DNA from: DUZB01 sp964407525
GTDB taxonomy: Bacteria > Desulfobacterota > DSM-4660 > Desulfatiglandales > Desulfatiglandaceae
Direction of reading: 5' to 3'
NCBI GenBank assembly: GCA_964407525.1
Contig: CAYOWC010000003.1
Coordinates: 4,626-68,625 of the forward strand
Length of the DNA stretch: 64,000 bases
Shown here: positions 52,121 to 61,909 of the stretch, piece by piece
Numbering within the stretch: position 1 is the stretch's first letter
Layout of the letters: each line of letters begins with the position of its first letter
The notes under the pieces: model-generated
The model's input: only the letters and a program-made list of their open reading frames with translations
The model's database searches: none
What the model was told of the DNA's origin: nothing
Translations under genes and position numbers: made by a program

Positions 52121-53296
52121 TTAGGAATACAGGAGGGATGCTTTCCTTTCGTTCAAAAAGGGTTCGAGTTCCTGGTCCCACTTCCAGGTAAGAGAGGGCG
52201 GATTTTTGCCGGATTCTAAATCGTGGCGCAAGTCTGTATTGCCCAGGATCAAGTCGATGGGCATTTTTTCGTGTTCATATTCGTATGGGGGCTGTTTCCA
52301 ACTGAAATCGTTTCTGTGGATTTTCATGATGGCGTAAAGCAGGCAGATGGAGGTGAAATACGGCTTATAAACAATTGGATCCAGAATATGGATCATGAAC
52401 CCATGACAGAGTTCTCCCGCCCATTTGCCGAAGGTGGGGCGAAACTGGGTTTTTTGGAGATAGCAACCCTCGGTTGCAACCTTTCCTATTTCGCTTTTTA
52501 CCGCGTTTGTGTCTAAAAATGGGGCGCCGAAAATCTCAAAAGGACGGCAGGTGCCTCTCCCTTCTGAGATATTTGTTCCTTCCCAGAGCACCTGTCCTGG
52601 ATAAACAAATGCTGTTTCAGGAAGAGGCATGTTAGGGGATGGCATAACCCATCGCAACCCTGTCTCCTGCCAGAGCATTTCCCGGCGCCACCCCTCCATC
52701 GCGATGATTTCCAGGTCGGATTTTAAACCATAGTGGTGATTGAAATAAAGGGCCATCTCCCCCATTGTAAGGCCGTGGCGCATGGGAATTCTGCATGGCC
52801 CGACGAATGAAAAGAGTTCGGGTTCAAGCAGGTTGCCTTCCACAACTTGCCCCCCCAATGGGTTTGGACGGTCTAAAACAATAACTTTCTTCCCATATTT
52901 CGCAGCAGCTCTCATGCAGTTCAGCATGGTACTGCTGAATGTGTAGACCCTTGTTCCCACATCCTGGAGGTCAATGATCAGGATATCGATTGTGTCGAGC
53001 ATTTCCCGTGAAGGTTCTCTGGAGTGGGCATAAAGGCTGAACACCGGTATTTTCATGAAGTTATCGGACGCGTGGGGGGTTTCAACCATATTGTCCTGGT
53101 CTTCACCCCCGTACCCATGCTGGGGGCCGAAAAGGGCTTTTAACTGTCCCGGAAAAAGCTGGGCAACGACCTCTTTTGCGCTATTCAAATTGGCATCCAC
53201 GGAAGCCTGATTGGCAAGGAGACCAAGGCGAAAACCAGACAGTTTTTTAACGTATTCCCCGTAAAGGCGGTCAAGACCTGTCAAAATATCAGTCAT
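52121..53296 (-). CDS. DUF1343 / NamZ-like exo-beta-N-acetylmuramidase family protein
   Basis: The 391-residue protein has the family motifs LGLLANQASVD, ALFGPQHGYGG, DLQDVGTRVYTF, LDRPNPLGG, GRGTCRPFEIFGAP and MPIDLILGN. NamZ removes terminal N-acetylmuramate from peptidoglycan fragments. No signal peptide is visible at the N-terminus, unlike many homologues, so it may act on fragments inside the cell. It is a single gene 74 bp downstream of the convergent HTH gene. Confidence 0.88.
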   Translation of the reverse strand: MTDILTGLDRLYGEYVKKLSGFRLGLLANQASVDANLNSAKEVVAQLFPGQLKALFGPQHGYGGEDQDNMVETPHASDNFMKIPVFSLYAHSREPSREMLDTIDILIIDLQDVGTRVYTFSSTMLNCMRAAAKYGKKVIVLDRPNPLGGQVVEGNLLEPELFSFVGPCRIPMRHGLTMGEMALYFNHHYGLKSDLEIIAMEGWRREMLWQETGLRWVMPSPNMPLPETAFVYPGQVLWEGTNISEGRGTCRPFEIFGAPFLDTNAVKSEIGKVATEGCYLQKTQFRPTFGKWAGELCHGFMIHILDPIVYKPYFTSICLLYAIMKIHRNDFSWKQPPYEYEHEKMPIDLILGNTDLRHDLESGKNPPSLTWKWDQELEPFLNERKASLLYS

Positions 53297-53512
53297 TTTT
53301 GGATGGGTACTCCCGGGAGTTTTTGTTTGGTTGGTATTTCTCAGGATTCTACGTCATGTATTATCCCTTTGCAAGATCTTTTGCCGAGGCATTCAGGCTG
53401 TGGATTTCGCATAAAGCAGAAAACCTTCTGATGAGCAGGGCCTCTGACTGGCAAAAAGGTCAGTCAGATCGAGGAAAAAACTTCTTAAAGAAAGTCATAT
53501 GAGGATGAAAAC

Positions 53513-55297
53513 ATGTACCTGTCCAAAAAGCTGAAATGGTTTGTGCCTCTATTTGTCTTTTTTCTCTATCTTTCGGGTACAGATCTCTTTCTGGATGATC
53601 TGTACGCTTCTACGGTTCAAGTGAACGTTGTCCAATCGATGGAGCATTATCCAGCGGGAAAGTCTTTTCCTATACAATTTGAAATACGCATAGATAAAGG
53701 CTGGTATATTCATGGGTTGGAAAAAGGCAAGGATTTCTTGGTCCCAACGGTTCTGTCTTTTCCAACCACAGGGAATGTTCGAATCGAGAAAATCGATTTT
53801 CCCGGGCCGGACAAGATTACTTTACCGTATGCGAAAGATCCCATTGAGGTGTTTTCCGGGGAAATCCGTGTAAAGGCCCTCCTGGTAATGGAAAAAGAGG
53901 CCAGTGTAGGAAACCATATGCTCAAAGGGGAACTTTCCTATCAGGCCTGCTCCGAAAATTCGTGCCTTCCTCCTGAAACGGTCTCTGTCTCTGTTTCCCT
54001 GTCTGTTGTTCAGGAAGGTGCTGTTTCGAACCCCATCAACCAGGAAGTGTTTCATCCTGAGAGTGACGAGAAATCTTTCACGGATTCATCCGAAGATTTT
54101 GGTATTGGCGCCGGAATGTTGCTGACGCTCATCGGAATTTTTTTAGGGGGGCTGGCGCTGAATCTTACGCCATGTGTTTATCCATTAATTCCCATAACCG
54201 TATCTTATTTCGGAGGGAGAAGTGATACAATAAAAGGCAGCACCATTATCCACGGGGTGCTTTATATCCTTGGTCTTGCCTTCACGAATTCCGTGTTAGG
54301 GCTGGCTGCGGCCCTCTCGGGTGGTATGCTGGGGGCTATCCTTCAGAATCCGGTGGTTCTTTTTATTGTGGCCGGCATTATGGTGGGGTTGGCATTGAGT
54401 TTTTTCGGTTTTTATGAAATCAGAATCCCGTCCAAGATTACCCAAGTGGCTTCCCGGAATTTCGGTGGTTTTTTCGGTACATTTTTCATGGGGCTTACGC
54501 TCGGGATTGTGGCTGCGCCATGCCTGGGCCCATTTATTCTGGGATTGTTGACCTATGTGGGGCAGAAAGGAGATCCCTTCCTGGGGTTCCTGTACTTCTT
54601 CGTCCTGAGCATCGGTATGGGTCTCCCTTTAGCGATACTGGCAGTCTTTTCGGGTACTATTGACAAGCTTCCCATGTCCGGTACATGGATGGTGTGGATA
54701 AGAAAAGCGCTTGGCTGGGTGCTTATTGGGATGGCAGGGTATATGCTGCAGCCGCTTTTCTACAGTGAATTGGCAAGGTCAGGCATGTATGCAGGCATAT
54801 TGTTATTGGCAGGACTTCATCTTGGATGGATCGACAAAAACAAGGGTGCACGTACTTTTCTCGTGGTCAAAAAGGTTTTCGGGCTGGTTTTGATAGGGGG
54901 AGCTGTGACCCTGTTGATTATTGGGGCTGAAAAAGGAGAATCGATTCAATGGGCTTCTTACAGTGAGTCTGTACTGGTGGAATCAGAAAAGCTGAAAAAA
55001 CCCGTAATTCTCGATTTTTATGCGGACTGGTGTGGGCCGTGTAAGGCTCTTGAGAAGAAGGTTTTCAATAATCCTGATATTGTAACATTGAGCAAAGAAT
55101 TTACCAATGTGAAAGTGGACTTGACAACGCGCCACGAAGCCCAGGATGTGCTACAGAAAAAATATGAAATCAGGGGGGTTCCGACTATTATTTTTATAAA
55201 AAGAGATGGAATAGAAGAAAGAAAATTGCGGATTGAATCATACGTTGATCCTGATCAAATGTTGAAAAAAATGCGGGAGCTGTTGAGTGGAAAGTAG
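53513..55297 (+). CDS. dsbD: Thiol:disulfide interchange protein DsbD
   Basis: The 594-residue protein has three parts. A signal peptide and periplasmic alpha domain contain a Cys pair in YQACSENSCLPP. A membrane beta domain of about eight spans has Cys in LTPCVYP and AAPCLGP. The C-terminal thioredoxin-like gamma domain has WCGPC at 506-510 and a cis-Pro at about 557. It carries reducing power from cytoplasmic thioredoxin to periplasmic proteins, for example for cytochrome c maturation. Layout is complete. GAGG precedes the ATG. The 216 bases before it contain a short ORF that I reject. Confidence 0.93.
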   Translation: MYLSKKLKWFVPLFVFFLYLSGTDLFLDDLYASTVQVNVVQSMEHYPAGKSFPIQFEIRIDKGWYIHGLEKGKDFLVPTVLSFPTTGNVRIEKIDFPGPDKITLPYAKDPIEVFSGEIRVKALLVMEKEASVGNHMLKGELSYQACSENSCLPPETVSVSVSLSVVQEGAVSNPINQEVFHPESDEKSFTDSSEDFGIGAGMLLTLIGIFLGGLALNLTPCVYPLIPITVSYFGGRSDTIKGSTIIHGVLYILGLAFTNSVLGLAAALSGGMLGAILQNPVVLFIVAGIMVGLALSFFGFYEIRIPSKITQVASRNFGGFFGTFFMGLTLGIVAAPCLGPFILGLLTYVGQKGDPFLGFLYFFVLSIGMGLPLAILAVFSGTIDKLPMSGTWMVWIRKALGWVLIGMAGYMLQPLFYSELARSGMYAGILLLAGLHLGWIDKNKGARTFLVVKKVFGLVLIGGAVTLLIIGAEKGESIQWASYSESVLVESEKLKKPVILDFYADWCGPCKALEKKVFNNPDIVTLSKEFTNVKVDLTTRHEAQDVLQKKYEIRGVPTIIFIKRDGIEERKLRIESYVDPDQMLKKMRELLSGK

Positions 55298-55432
55298 AAA
55301 ATGGTTTAGGAACGGTTGCAGGAATTGCTGGAAATGTACTTATTGTCTTTGAAAAATGGTGAAAACCATGATAGTACACGTCTTTCTACTTCAAACTTAG
55401 GATGAGTACCCAACCTGACAGGGCTTTTAACT

Positions 55433-56155
55433 ATGTTTACGGATACCCCCCCCTCTCTTGAAAAAAGACTGGGTTTGATGGATACGTTCAGCTTTTCATG
55501 CCATAGCGGACTGTCTTGTTTTAACAGATGCTGTCGAAACAAACATCTGCCTTTGACGCCCTACGACGTGATCAGGATGAAGAGGGCTCTCCATCTTCTT
55601 TCCGATGATTTTTTGTCCCAATATGCGGTTTATCGGCTGGACCCTGGTTCAGGATTCCCCGTTTTGTCTTTGAAAATGAAAGGCGATGACAACGTGTGCC
55701 CATTTGTAGGTCGTGATGGCTGTAAAATCTATGACGACCGTCCAACGGCTTGTCGTCTTTTTCCCTTGGGAAGGCTTTCGGCCCTTGGGGACGAAGACGG
55801 GATCTTCTATCTGCTGAATATTAAGGGGTGTGAGGGTACAAGAGAAAGTAAAGTGCAGAGTGTACATCAGTGGAGGGCGGATCAAGGATTCCTCCCCTAC
55901 GATGAAATGAACGACAGAATGCTTGAAATCCTCTTTCACCCCAAGCGCGATCGTTCCCTTCCCCTTGACGAAGGGCAACAACAGAAAGTCATGGTGGCAG
56001 GCTATAATGTGGATGTTTTCAGGGAATTTGTCTTTCATACCAATTTCTTTGAATTGTTCCGCATAGACAAGGCTACAAGGGAAAAAGTAAAGAAGGATGA
56101 TGAAGCGCTGTTGAAAATGGGGTTTTCTTATTTGAAAAATGTTCTTTTTCGTTGA
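55433..56155 (+). CDS. YkgJ-family Cys-cluster (Fe/Zn-binding) protein
   Basis: The 240-residue protein has the YkgJ pattern CHSGLSCFNRCC at 23-34 and CPFVGRDGCKIYDDRPTACRLFP at about 90-112. The long C-terminal half is not recognised. The family is thought to bind a metal or Fe-S cluster. It lies 99 bases before argF in the same direction. Function unknown. Confidence 0.85.
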   Translation: MFTDTPPSLEKRLGLMDTFSFSCHSGLSCFNRCCRNKHLPLTPYDVIRMKRALHLLSDDFLSQYAVYRLDPGSGFPVLSLKMKGDDNVCPFVGRDGCKIYDDRPTACRLFPLGRLSALGDEDGIFYLLNIKGCEGTRESKVQSVHQWRADQGFLPYDEMNDRMLEILFHPKRDRSLPLDEGQQQKVMVAGYNVDVFREFVFHTNFFELFRIDKATREKVKKDDEALLKMGFSYLKNVLFR

Positions 56156-56253
56156 AAAAATGCTTTTTAGAAATATTTTCCGAAGGAGAAAATGGAATTC
56201 CGGCGATTCGTTTTTGGCGAATGAAATCCGGTTTTACTAATTGGAGGCATATA

Positions 56254-57174
56254 ATGACAAGGTCAATTTTGACTGTAGATGATTTAACTTCTGAAGATCT
56301 TTTTGCCATATTGGCGAGAGTGAAAGCATTTAAAAGCGCTGTGAAAGAAAAAAAAGATCTTTGTGTCTTGAAAAACGCGGTGATCGGAATTCTCTTTGAG
56401 AAACCATCCACAAGGACGCGAACCAGCTTCGAATCAGCCATTTTGAGGCTCGGTGGAGGGGCGATCTATCTTTCTTCAGACGATCTTCAGATAAAAAGAG
56501 GGGAGCCCATAGAAGATACAGCCCGAATTCTCGGCAGCTATCTTGATGCGGTAATTGCAAGGGTTAATTCACATAAGACCCTGGAAGTGCTTTCGACCTA
56601 TTCGGGGATTCCTGTCATTAACGGTTTGAGCGATCTTACCCATCCAACCCAGGCCATATGCGATCTCTTTACTATTATGGAAGTAAAAGGAACCCTTAAG
56701 GGACTGACCTTGGCCTATATAGGCGATGGGAACAATGTGTGCCATTCTCTACTGCTCGCTTGTGCATTGGCTGGTATGAACATGCGGGTTGCCAGTCCGG
56801 AAGGCTTCTTTCCCAGGAGGGATATTGTGGAAAAGGCCCGTGAAATTGCGGCAAAAACCGGGGCTGCTCTCAGCGTTATTGAAGATCCGCAAGAGGGGGC
56901 GAGAGGGGCTGACGTACTTTATTCAGACGTTTGGGTGAGTATGGGCGAAGAAGAAGAGAAAGACAAAAAGCTGGCCGCGTTTCGAGGATACCAGATCAAT
57001 AAGGAACTTCTCAAAATGGCTGCTCCCGATGCCGTAGTTATGCACTGTTTACCTGCTTACAGAGGTCTGGAAATTACGGAAGAAGTAATGGAAGGTCCTC
57101 AATCCATTATATGGCAACAGGGGGAAAATAAAATGCACGGCGCTGGAGGAATCCTGGACTTTCTGCTGTCATAA
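56254..57174 (+). CDS. argF: Ornithine carbamoyltransferase
   Basis: I start at ATG 56254, 6 bases after TGGAGG; the longer frame begins inside the previous gene. The 306-residue protein has the carbamoyl-phosphate loop STRTRTSFE at 52-60, the HPTQAICD motif and the ornithine motif HCLPAYRG. It makes citrulline for arginine synthesis. No other arg genes are near. Confidence 0.95.
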   Translation: MTRSILTVDDLTSEDLFAILARVKAFKSAVKEKKDLCVLKNAVIGILFEKPSTRTRTSFESAILRLGGGAIYLSSDDLQIKRGEPIEDTARILGSYLDAVIARVNSHKTLEVLSTYSGIPVINGLSDLTHPTQAICDLFTIMEVKGTLKGLTLAYIGDGNNVCHSLLLACALAGMNMRVASPEGFFPRRDIVEKAREIAAKTGAALSVIEDPQEGARGADVLYSDVWVSMGEEEEKDKKLAAFRGYQINKELLKMAAPDAVVMHCLPAYRGLEITEEVMEGPQSIIWQQGENKMHGAGGILDFLLS

Positions 57175-57225
57175 ATGCACTTGGGTATAACCGGGCATTG
57201 GATTTTTTCTTTGTTGAACGATCCC

Positions 57226-58587
57226 TTAATTTACGACCACCTCCACGGAATCATACCAGGTGGAGTTGGTGGAATCGTCATCAAGTTTATCAATGACAAA
57301 GTAGAAGGTGTATGTCCCCGCCGGCAGTGGCACATCAAGGACTTCAAGGGGAGGGGATAGTTCGAACAGGGGCGTTTGAGCATACAAATGAATGCCTTGC
57401 TGCCATCCATCGGAGTAAACATAGGTGATCCAGTCGTTGGGGGCTGGAAAAGACGTATGGACGCCAATCCACCAGTTGGCATTCTGCCCTTCCTGATTAC
57501 CAGGATTCAGGCTTACCGAGACCTGTGCTGAGTCCTTGGAAGACAGGAAAACGGGGCCGTCGGAATCATTGATCTTCATGTCAGGAAAAACGGTATCATT
57601 ATTCCAGAGGGTTGGTTTGTACACTGCCACCATTCCATCCATACGCTCCCCCTGCTCGACTGTAAATTGGTCCATGCACGCATCATCGGAGTAGTCCATG
57701 AAGTTGTGGATGGGGTCCTCGCCGGGATCTCTTGGGCAGGAATCCCGCCCCAGGGGGCAGCCCGACGCGGAGCTTGCTTCATAGGGCGTATCATCGACTT
57801 CATCTCCAGGAAGAATGCATCCATTTTCGAACGTATGATACAACCCAAGGTAATGGCCCACTTCATGGGTTGCGGTATCCCCCTCATCATAGGGATAAGC
57901 CGTTCCCCCTGGCAGGGAAGAGTACAGAACGACCACGCCGTGCATAAAACTGTTTTCTGCAAAGCTGGAAGGAAAATAGGAATATCCGAGTATTCCGCTT
58001 GACAGGTCGCATGTGTAAATATTCAAGGTCGAAGCGGGGTTTACGGCAAGGGCTTTTTTCATTTCAGATTCAGATCGAGAAGATATTGACCAAAGAGAGT
58101 TGTCCACCCTGTTCACGCTCTGAAGGCTGAACTGATAGCCTACATCTCTATAGGCATCGTTGAGCACATCCATCTGCTCGTTGATCTGCAGATCTGTGAC
58201 GTCTGCATAGCCGTCGGAATGTCTTACTATGTGAAATGCAACAGGAATGATGACGGAATTCTCTCTGGTTTCCCTTTTCTGCAGGAATAAGCTGTCTAAT
58301 GCTTTCCGGGTTTTCTCCGCCTCCTCACGGGTTGGGGAGGGAGTGCCGCATCGGACGCCTGTTACCCATGTGCCGTCAGACCCAAAAAAAGTCGCGAGGT
58401 TTTCAAGGGAACCCGATTGGCTATAGGGGGTTTGCAGTGCGCTGTTTTGAAAAGACCCCTGTGGCTCGGCCATAGAGAATGTCCTACTGCCTGTAACCAG
58501 GAACATTACAAGGAGCAAAATACCTGTCTTGACCAGGATATGGAAGAAGAGTCGAGGGGACTCTTTGTGTGTATTTTCGTAACCCAC
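57226..58587 (-). CDS. Secreted M43-type (pappalysin-like) zinc metalloprotease
   Basis: The 453-residue protein has a membrane-spanning signal at about 19-35. The zinc motif HEVGHYLGLYHTF (HExxHxxGxxH) is followed by the Met-turn NFMDYSDDACMDQFT and several Cys, typical of the M43/cytophagalysin group. The last 100 residues form a beta-rich domain. It would be exported and cleave proteins. It is convergent with argF, with a 51-base gap. Single-gene context and unusual taxonomic type suggest horizontal transfer, which I cannot test here. Confidence 0.85.
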   Translation of the reverse strand: MGYENTHKESPRLFFHILVKTGILLLVMFLVTGSRTFSMAEPQGSFQNSALQTPYSQSGSLENLATFFGSDGTWVTGVRCGTPSPTREEAEKTRKALDSLFLQKRETRENSVIIPVAFHIVRHSDGYADVTDLQINEQMDVLNDAYRDVGYQFSLQSVNRVDNSLWSISSRSESEMKKALAVNPASTLNIYTCDLSSGILGYSYFPSSFAENSFMHGVVVLYSSLPGGTAYPYDEGDTATHEVGHYLGLYHTFENGCILPGDEVDDTPYEASSASGCPLGRDSCPRDPGEDPIHNFMDYSDDACMDQFTVEQGERMDGMVAVYKPTLWNNDTVFPDMKINDSDGPVFLSSKDSAQVSVSLNPGNQEGQNANWWIGVHTSFPAPNDWITYVYSDGWQQGIHLYAQTPLFELSPPLEVLDVPLPAGTYTFYFVIDKLDDDSTNSTWYDSVEVVVN

Positions 58588-58801
58588 CTTAATCTCCTTT
58601 AGAAAAGCCGGAATGCCGTACTGCGTATGGAAAATGGATATGACATCGATTGTCCCTTATAATAAAGTTCAAAATAAGAACTTGGTTCCTTTTTTCAAGG
58701 CTATGGTTCCCGTTTCTGTAATGCGGAGTTTGGAATAGAAGGAGTTGCTTACGTACCCAACGGGACGGATAAATCCACCATATAACAGAAAAGGAAATGC
58801 C

Positions 58802-59485
58802 ATGAAAGACGTAAAACTTTTTGACCAGTGGCCTAATAAATACGATGCCTGGTTCAAGACCCCGATTGGACGATTGATCCTGAAATACGAGAGCGAGCTG
58901 GTCTTTAAAATGCTTTCTCCTTCTCCAGGGGAACGTATTCTGGATGCGGGTTGCGGTTCAGGGATATTCTCTAAGGGTATGATTTCTGCTGGAGCAGAAA
59001 TTTTTGGCCTCGATCTTTCGCTTCCCATGCTTACCAAATCGGCTGAAAAACATGCAGGAATGTCGCTTTTCCTTTCTCAAGGAAGTATGGAAAGTCTTCC
59101 ATTTTCTAATAATGTTTTTAACAAGACCGTGTCTATAACGGCCGTAGAGTTTATTGAAGATGCAAAAAGAGCTGTGGCGGAACTTTTCCGTGTTACCAGA
59201 CCTGGTGGCATCATTGTGGTTGCTACCTTGAACAGTTCAGGGCCGTGGGCCGAACGGAGAAAGGAATCGGGGAAAAAAGGCCATCCGATTTTTAAAAAAG
59301 TGTATTTCAGGTCCCGTGAAGAAATAGCAGCGCTATCGGAAGTAGAGGGTGTTATAGAAAGTGGGATACATTTTAAGAAGGAAGATAGTCCCGAGAATGC
59401 GGAAAGAGCAGAGAAGGTCGGCAGAGAAAAAAGTCTTGAGACGGGCGCCTTCCTGGCAGCGCGCTGGCAGAAACCTCTGCTGTAA
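58802..59485 (+). CDS. Class I SAM-dependent methyltransferase (UbiE/type 11)
   Basis: I start at ATG 58802 with AAAGGAAA upstream. The 227-residue protein has SAM motif I LDAGCGSGIFSKGM, motif II acidic GLDLS and RVTRPGGIIVVATL as motif III. It methylates a small molecule; the substrate is unknown. It begins about 215 bases after the divergent metalloprotease gene. Confidence 0.85.
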   Translation: MKDVKLFDQWPNKYDAWFKTPIGRLILKYESELVFKMLSPSPGERILDAGCGSGIFSKGMISAGAEIFGLDLSLPMLTKSAEKHAGMSLFLSQGSMESLPFSNNVFNKTVSITAVEFIEDAKRAVAELFRVTRPGGIIVVATLNSSGPWAERRKESGKKGHPIFKKVYFRSREEIAALSEVEGVIESGIHFKKEDSPENAERAEKVGREKSLETGAFLAARWQKPLL

Positions 59486-59544
59486 AGTTCGAAAAGTTTG
59501 ACAGGAAAATCGATCAGCGGTACCATCCAAAGGTATTCTTTTCT

Positions 59545-59600
59545 GTCTATCCCGGGCCTTTGAAGGAATCCAGGTAAGCGAGCTGGCGAGACTCTGATGG
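59545..59600. repeat. Dispersed intergenic repeat, copy 3
   Basis: The stretch has GGAATCCAGGTAAGCGAGC followed by GGCGAGACTC, matching the copy at 8519-8595 (opposite orientation). The GGAATCCAGG part matches the copy at 48296-48374. It lies between the methyltransferase and malonyl-CoA decarboxylase genes. Confidence 0.5.
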
Positions 59601-59653
59601 TGCGGGCTGTCCACTGCCTACTGGAATCACAAATTTTATATGAGGTATTGCCA

Positions 59654-61087
59654 ATGCGTGAAGCTGTGACCAGACTTCGTCGTGCGTCCATCATTAATTT
59701 TGTGCGAACCTGGCGTGGGCTCAAAAGCTCAGCCCGTCATGCCATCAAAGGAAAGGTGCATCCGGGGCTTCCCAAGGAAGATTTGCCGTATTTGCACAAA
59801 CGCATGGTAGAATGTGTGGAAGGCAAAGGCGGAGAAGTCAGCGCCCGTGTTCGATCTGCGGAGTTGGGTAATATCTATCTGAATTTGAACCGGAAGGGCA
59901 GGGAAAGCTTTCTGAAAAAACTTTCACGTGACTTCAGTATTGATGATGAGAAAATTTGTGCTTTCCTGGAGACTTTCAAAGGCGCCATGAATCAAAAGCA
60001 GCGTTTTGAGGCAGAAAATGCTTTGCGCGACGCTCTCGATTCACCCAAATTGAAGATCCTCCGTCAGTTTAATACCTTGGATGATGGTCTTAAATTCCTT
60101 GTGGATATGCGATCGGATCTTCTGGAATTGAAAAAAGATGATGTCTATCTGGTAGGTTTGGAAAAAGATCTGAAATTTCTCCTTAAGAGCTTGTTCGATA
60201 TTGGCTTGCTTGATATGAAAGAAATCAGTTGGAATTCCCCTGCAGCCCTCCTCGAGAAACTCATGGAGTATGAGGCGGTGCATCAGATTTCTTCATGGCG
60301 GGATTTGAAAAACCGGCTTGATTCCGACAGACGCTGTTTTGCCTTTTTTCACAATAAGATGCCCGACGAACCACTTATTTTCATCGAGGTGGCGCTCGTG
60401 AAGGGTATGGCGGATAGCGTACAGAACCTGCTGAATGAGGAAAGCCCTGTTGGAGATCAGGACGAGGCGGATACGGCTATCTTTTATTCCATAACAAATG
60501 CACAGAAAGGACTTGCCGGGGTCAGCCTGGGCAATTTTCTCATAAAGTGGGTAGTTTCAGAACTTTCCTCAGAGTTAAAAAACCTCAAGGTCTTTGCGAC
60601 TTTGTCGCCGATCCCAGGGTTTCGAAGATGGTTGGATCCTCTCCTTGAAAAAGGCGACACTTCTCTATTTAAGGCCGGCGATATCCTGCTGATAAAAAAA
60701 ATGGGATCAGGGGATAATGCTGCCAGAAATTTCCTTGAAATTTTGCAAACCGACTGGCATAACGACGAGAAAACTTGTGGTGTCCTGGAAAAACCGCTTA
60801 TGGGACTTGCTGCGCATTATCTCCTGAATGAAAAAAAGAAGAAACGCGCCCTGGATCCCGTAACCCATTTCCATATTTCCAATGGTGCTCGACTTGAGCG
60901 GATTAACTGGTTAGGAGACGTTTCCACCAAGGGCATACTGGAATCCGCCGGACTTATGGTTAATTATCTGTACAAACGGGCTGATATTGATGAATGCCAT
61001 GAAGCTTATGCTGCGGAGGGGAAGATCACTGTTTCCAGGCAGGTGAAAGATTGCCTCGGCAATGTCCTTGCGATTTCCCAATCGTGA
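59654..61087 (+). CDS. Malonyl-CoA decarboxylase
   Basis: I start at ATG 59654 (MREAVTRL). The 477-residue protein has the helical N-domain and the GNAT-like catalytic domain with SITNAQKGLAGVSLGNFLIK (Ser of the dyad) and the family signature HFHISNGARLERINWLGD (His of the dyad). It converts malonyl-CoA to acetyl-CoA. In a sulfate reducer it could serve malonate or dicarboxylate use or control malonyl-CoA levels. No acyl-CoA ligase or transporter is next to it. Confidence 0.9.
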   Translation: MREAVTRLRRASIINFVRTWRGLKSSARHAIKGKVHPGLPKEDLPYLHKRMVECVEGKGGEVSARVRSAELGNIYLNLNRKGRESFLKKLSRDFSIDDEKICAFLETFKGAMNQKQRFEAENALRDALDSPKLKILRQFNTLDDGLKFLVDMRSDLLELKKDDVYLVGLEKDLKFLLKSLFDIGLLDMKEISWNSPAALLEKLMEYEAVHQISSWRDLKNRLDSDRRCFAFFHNKMPDEPLIFIEVALVKGMADSVQNLLNEESPVGDQDEADTAIFYSITNAQKGLAGVSLGNFLIKWVVSELSSELKNLKVFATLSPIPGFRRWLDPLLEKGDTSLFKAGDILLIKKMGSGDNAARNFLEILQTDWHNDEKTCGVLEKPLMGLAAHYLLNEKKKKRALDPVTHFHISNGARLERINWLGDVSTKGILESAGLMVNYLYKRADIDECHEAYAAEGKITVSRQVKDCLGNVLAISQS

Positions 61088-61184
61088 CATGGCCGGTTTG
61101 GCAGACATCACCACAAATTGCCCTGCAAATATCTTTACTGCATCTGAGGCGGTTGAGAGTTCGGAGTTGTTGCATTCGGTTGCC

Positions 61185-61847
61185 TCATACCATTTCCAGA
61201 AAATCCTCCAGAGAAATCTGAACCAGTTCCTGTTTCAGCTGTTCATCGCTGACAGGTTCTTCTGTAAGATCATTGACTGACAAGGGGAGAATCATTTTTG
61301 CCAGGCTTTCCTCGTCCCTGTTTTCAAGCCATTTTTCCATGTTCACAACAGGCCTTCTGATTTCCTCCAGCTCTTCCCACATGGCGTCTGCTACCTGCTT
61401 TGAATCTCCGGAAGCAAGATGGGGTGCGGAGAAATACCTGTCGAATATTACGGACAGGGGGGTATATATTTCCTGTTCAATCAGTTTCTGAAGTTTTTGC
61501 CTGTAGGCTATTTCATAGATTCCGGGAGACATGTTCTCAACTGGAACATGCATTGGATTGAGGACTCCATATTTGCAGCGAAGAAGCCTGTGGCATCGTA
61601 AAGGATCAGGTATCCAGGGTATAGCCTCAGAAGCGTTTCCCGCAACCTTCTTGCTGCCTTCCGGTACGATTTGGATTCTGTCTGCCAAAATGCCGGGCAA
61701 GGGCACTTTGGGGAATACTCCGACCGTATCTCCCGGTTTCAAAGGACAGAATTCTCCGGTATTTGTTTCATAGCCGATTTCACTATGCCCACAGGTCGGG
61801 CACTTTCTGGATGTAATGATTCCGATCATAAGATTGTTGTTTTCCAT
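61185..61847 (-). CDS. Unknown protein with N-terminal CxxC and central Cys
   Basis: The 220-residue soluble protein opens with MENNNLMIGIITSRKCPTCG, a zinc-knuckle start, and has Cys at RCHRLLRC. The C-terminal half is acidic and helical. I do not recognise the family. It lies 62 bases after the fic gene on the same strand and convergent with the malonyl-CoA decarboxylase gene. The CPTCGH and CPLKPGDTV segment near the N-terminus suggests a metal-binding knuckle. Confidence 0.7.
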   Translation of the reverse strand: MENNNLMIGIITSRKCPTCGHSEIGYETNTGEFCPLKPGDTVGVFPKVPLPGILADRIQIVPEGSKKVAGNASEAIPWIPDPLRCHRLLRCKYGVLNPMHVPVENMSPGIYEIAYRQKLQKLIEQEIYTPLSVIFDRYFSAPHLASGDSKQVADAMWEELEEIRRPVVNMEKWLENRDEESLAKMILPLSVNDLTEEPVSDEQLKQELVQISLEDFLEMV

Positions 61848-61909
61848 ATCCCAACTCAGTCTTCAATATTTTTGAGGAATCTTTATGAATGGGTTTCCAC
61901 TTTCAGCCG

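Noticed and set aside
52150..52200. TTCGAGTTCC-like segment suggesting a tRNA T-arm
   Set aside because: It is inside the NamZ-like gene and no cloverleaf can be drawn; no tRNA was found elsewhere.
53299..53502. 67-codon ORF before dsbD
   Set aside because: It has no ribosome site, no recognisable domain and fills the gap between two well-supported genes; treated as chance.
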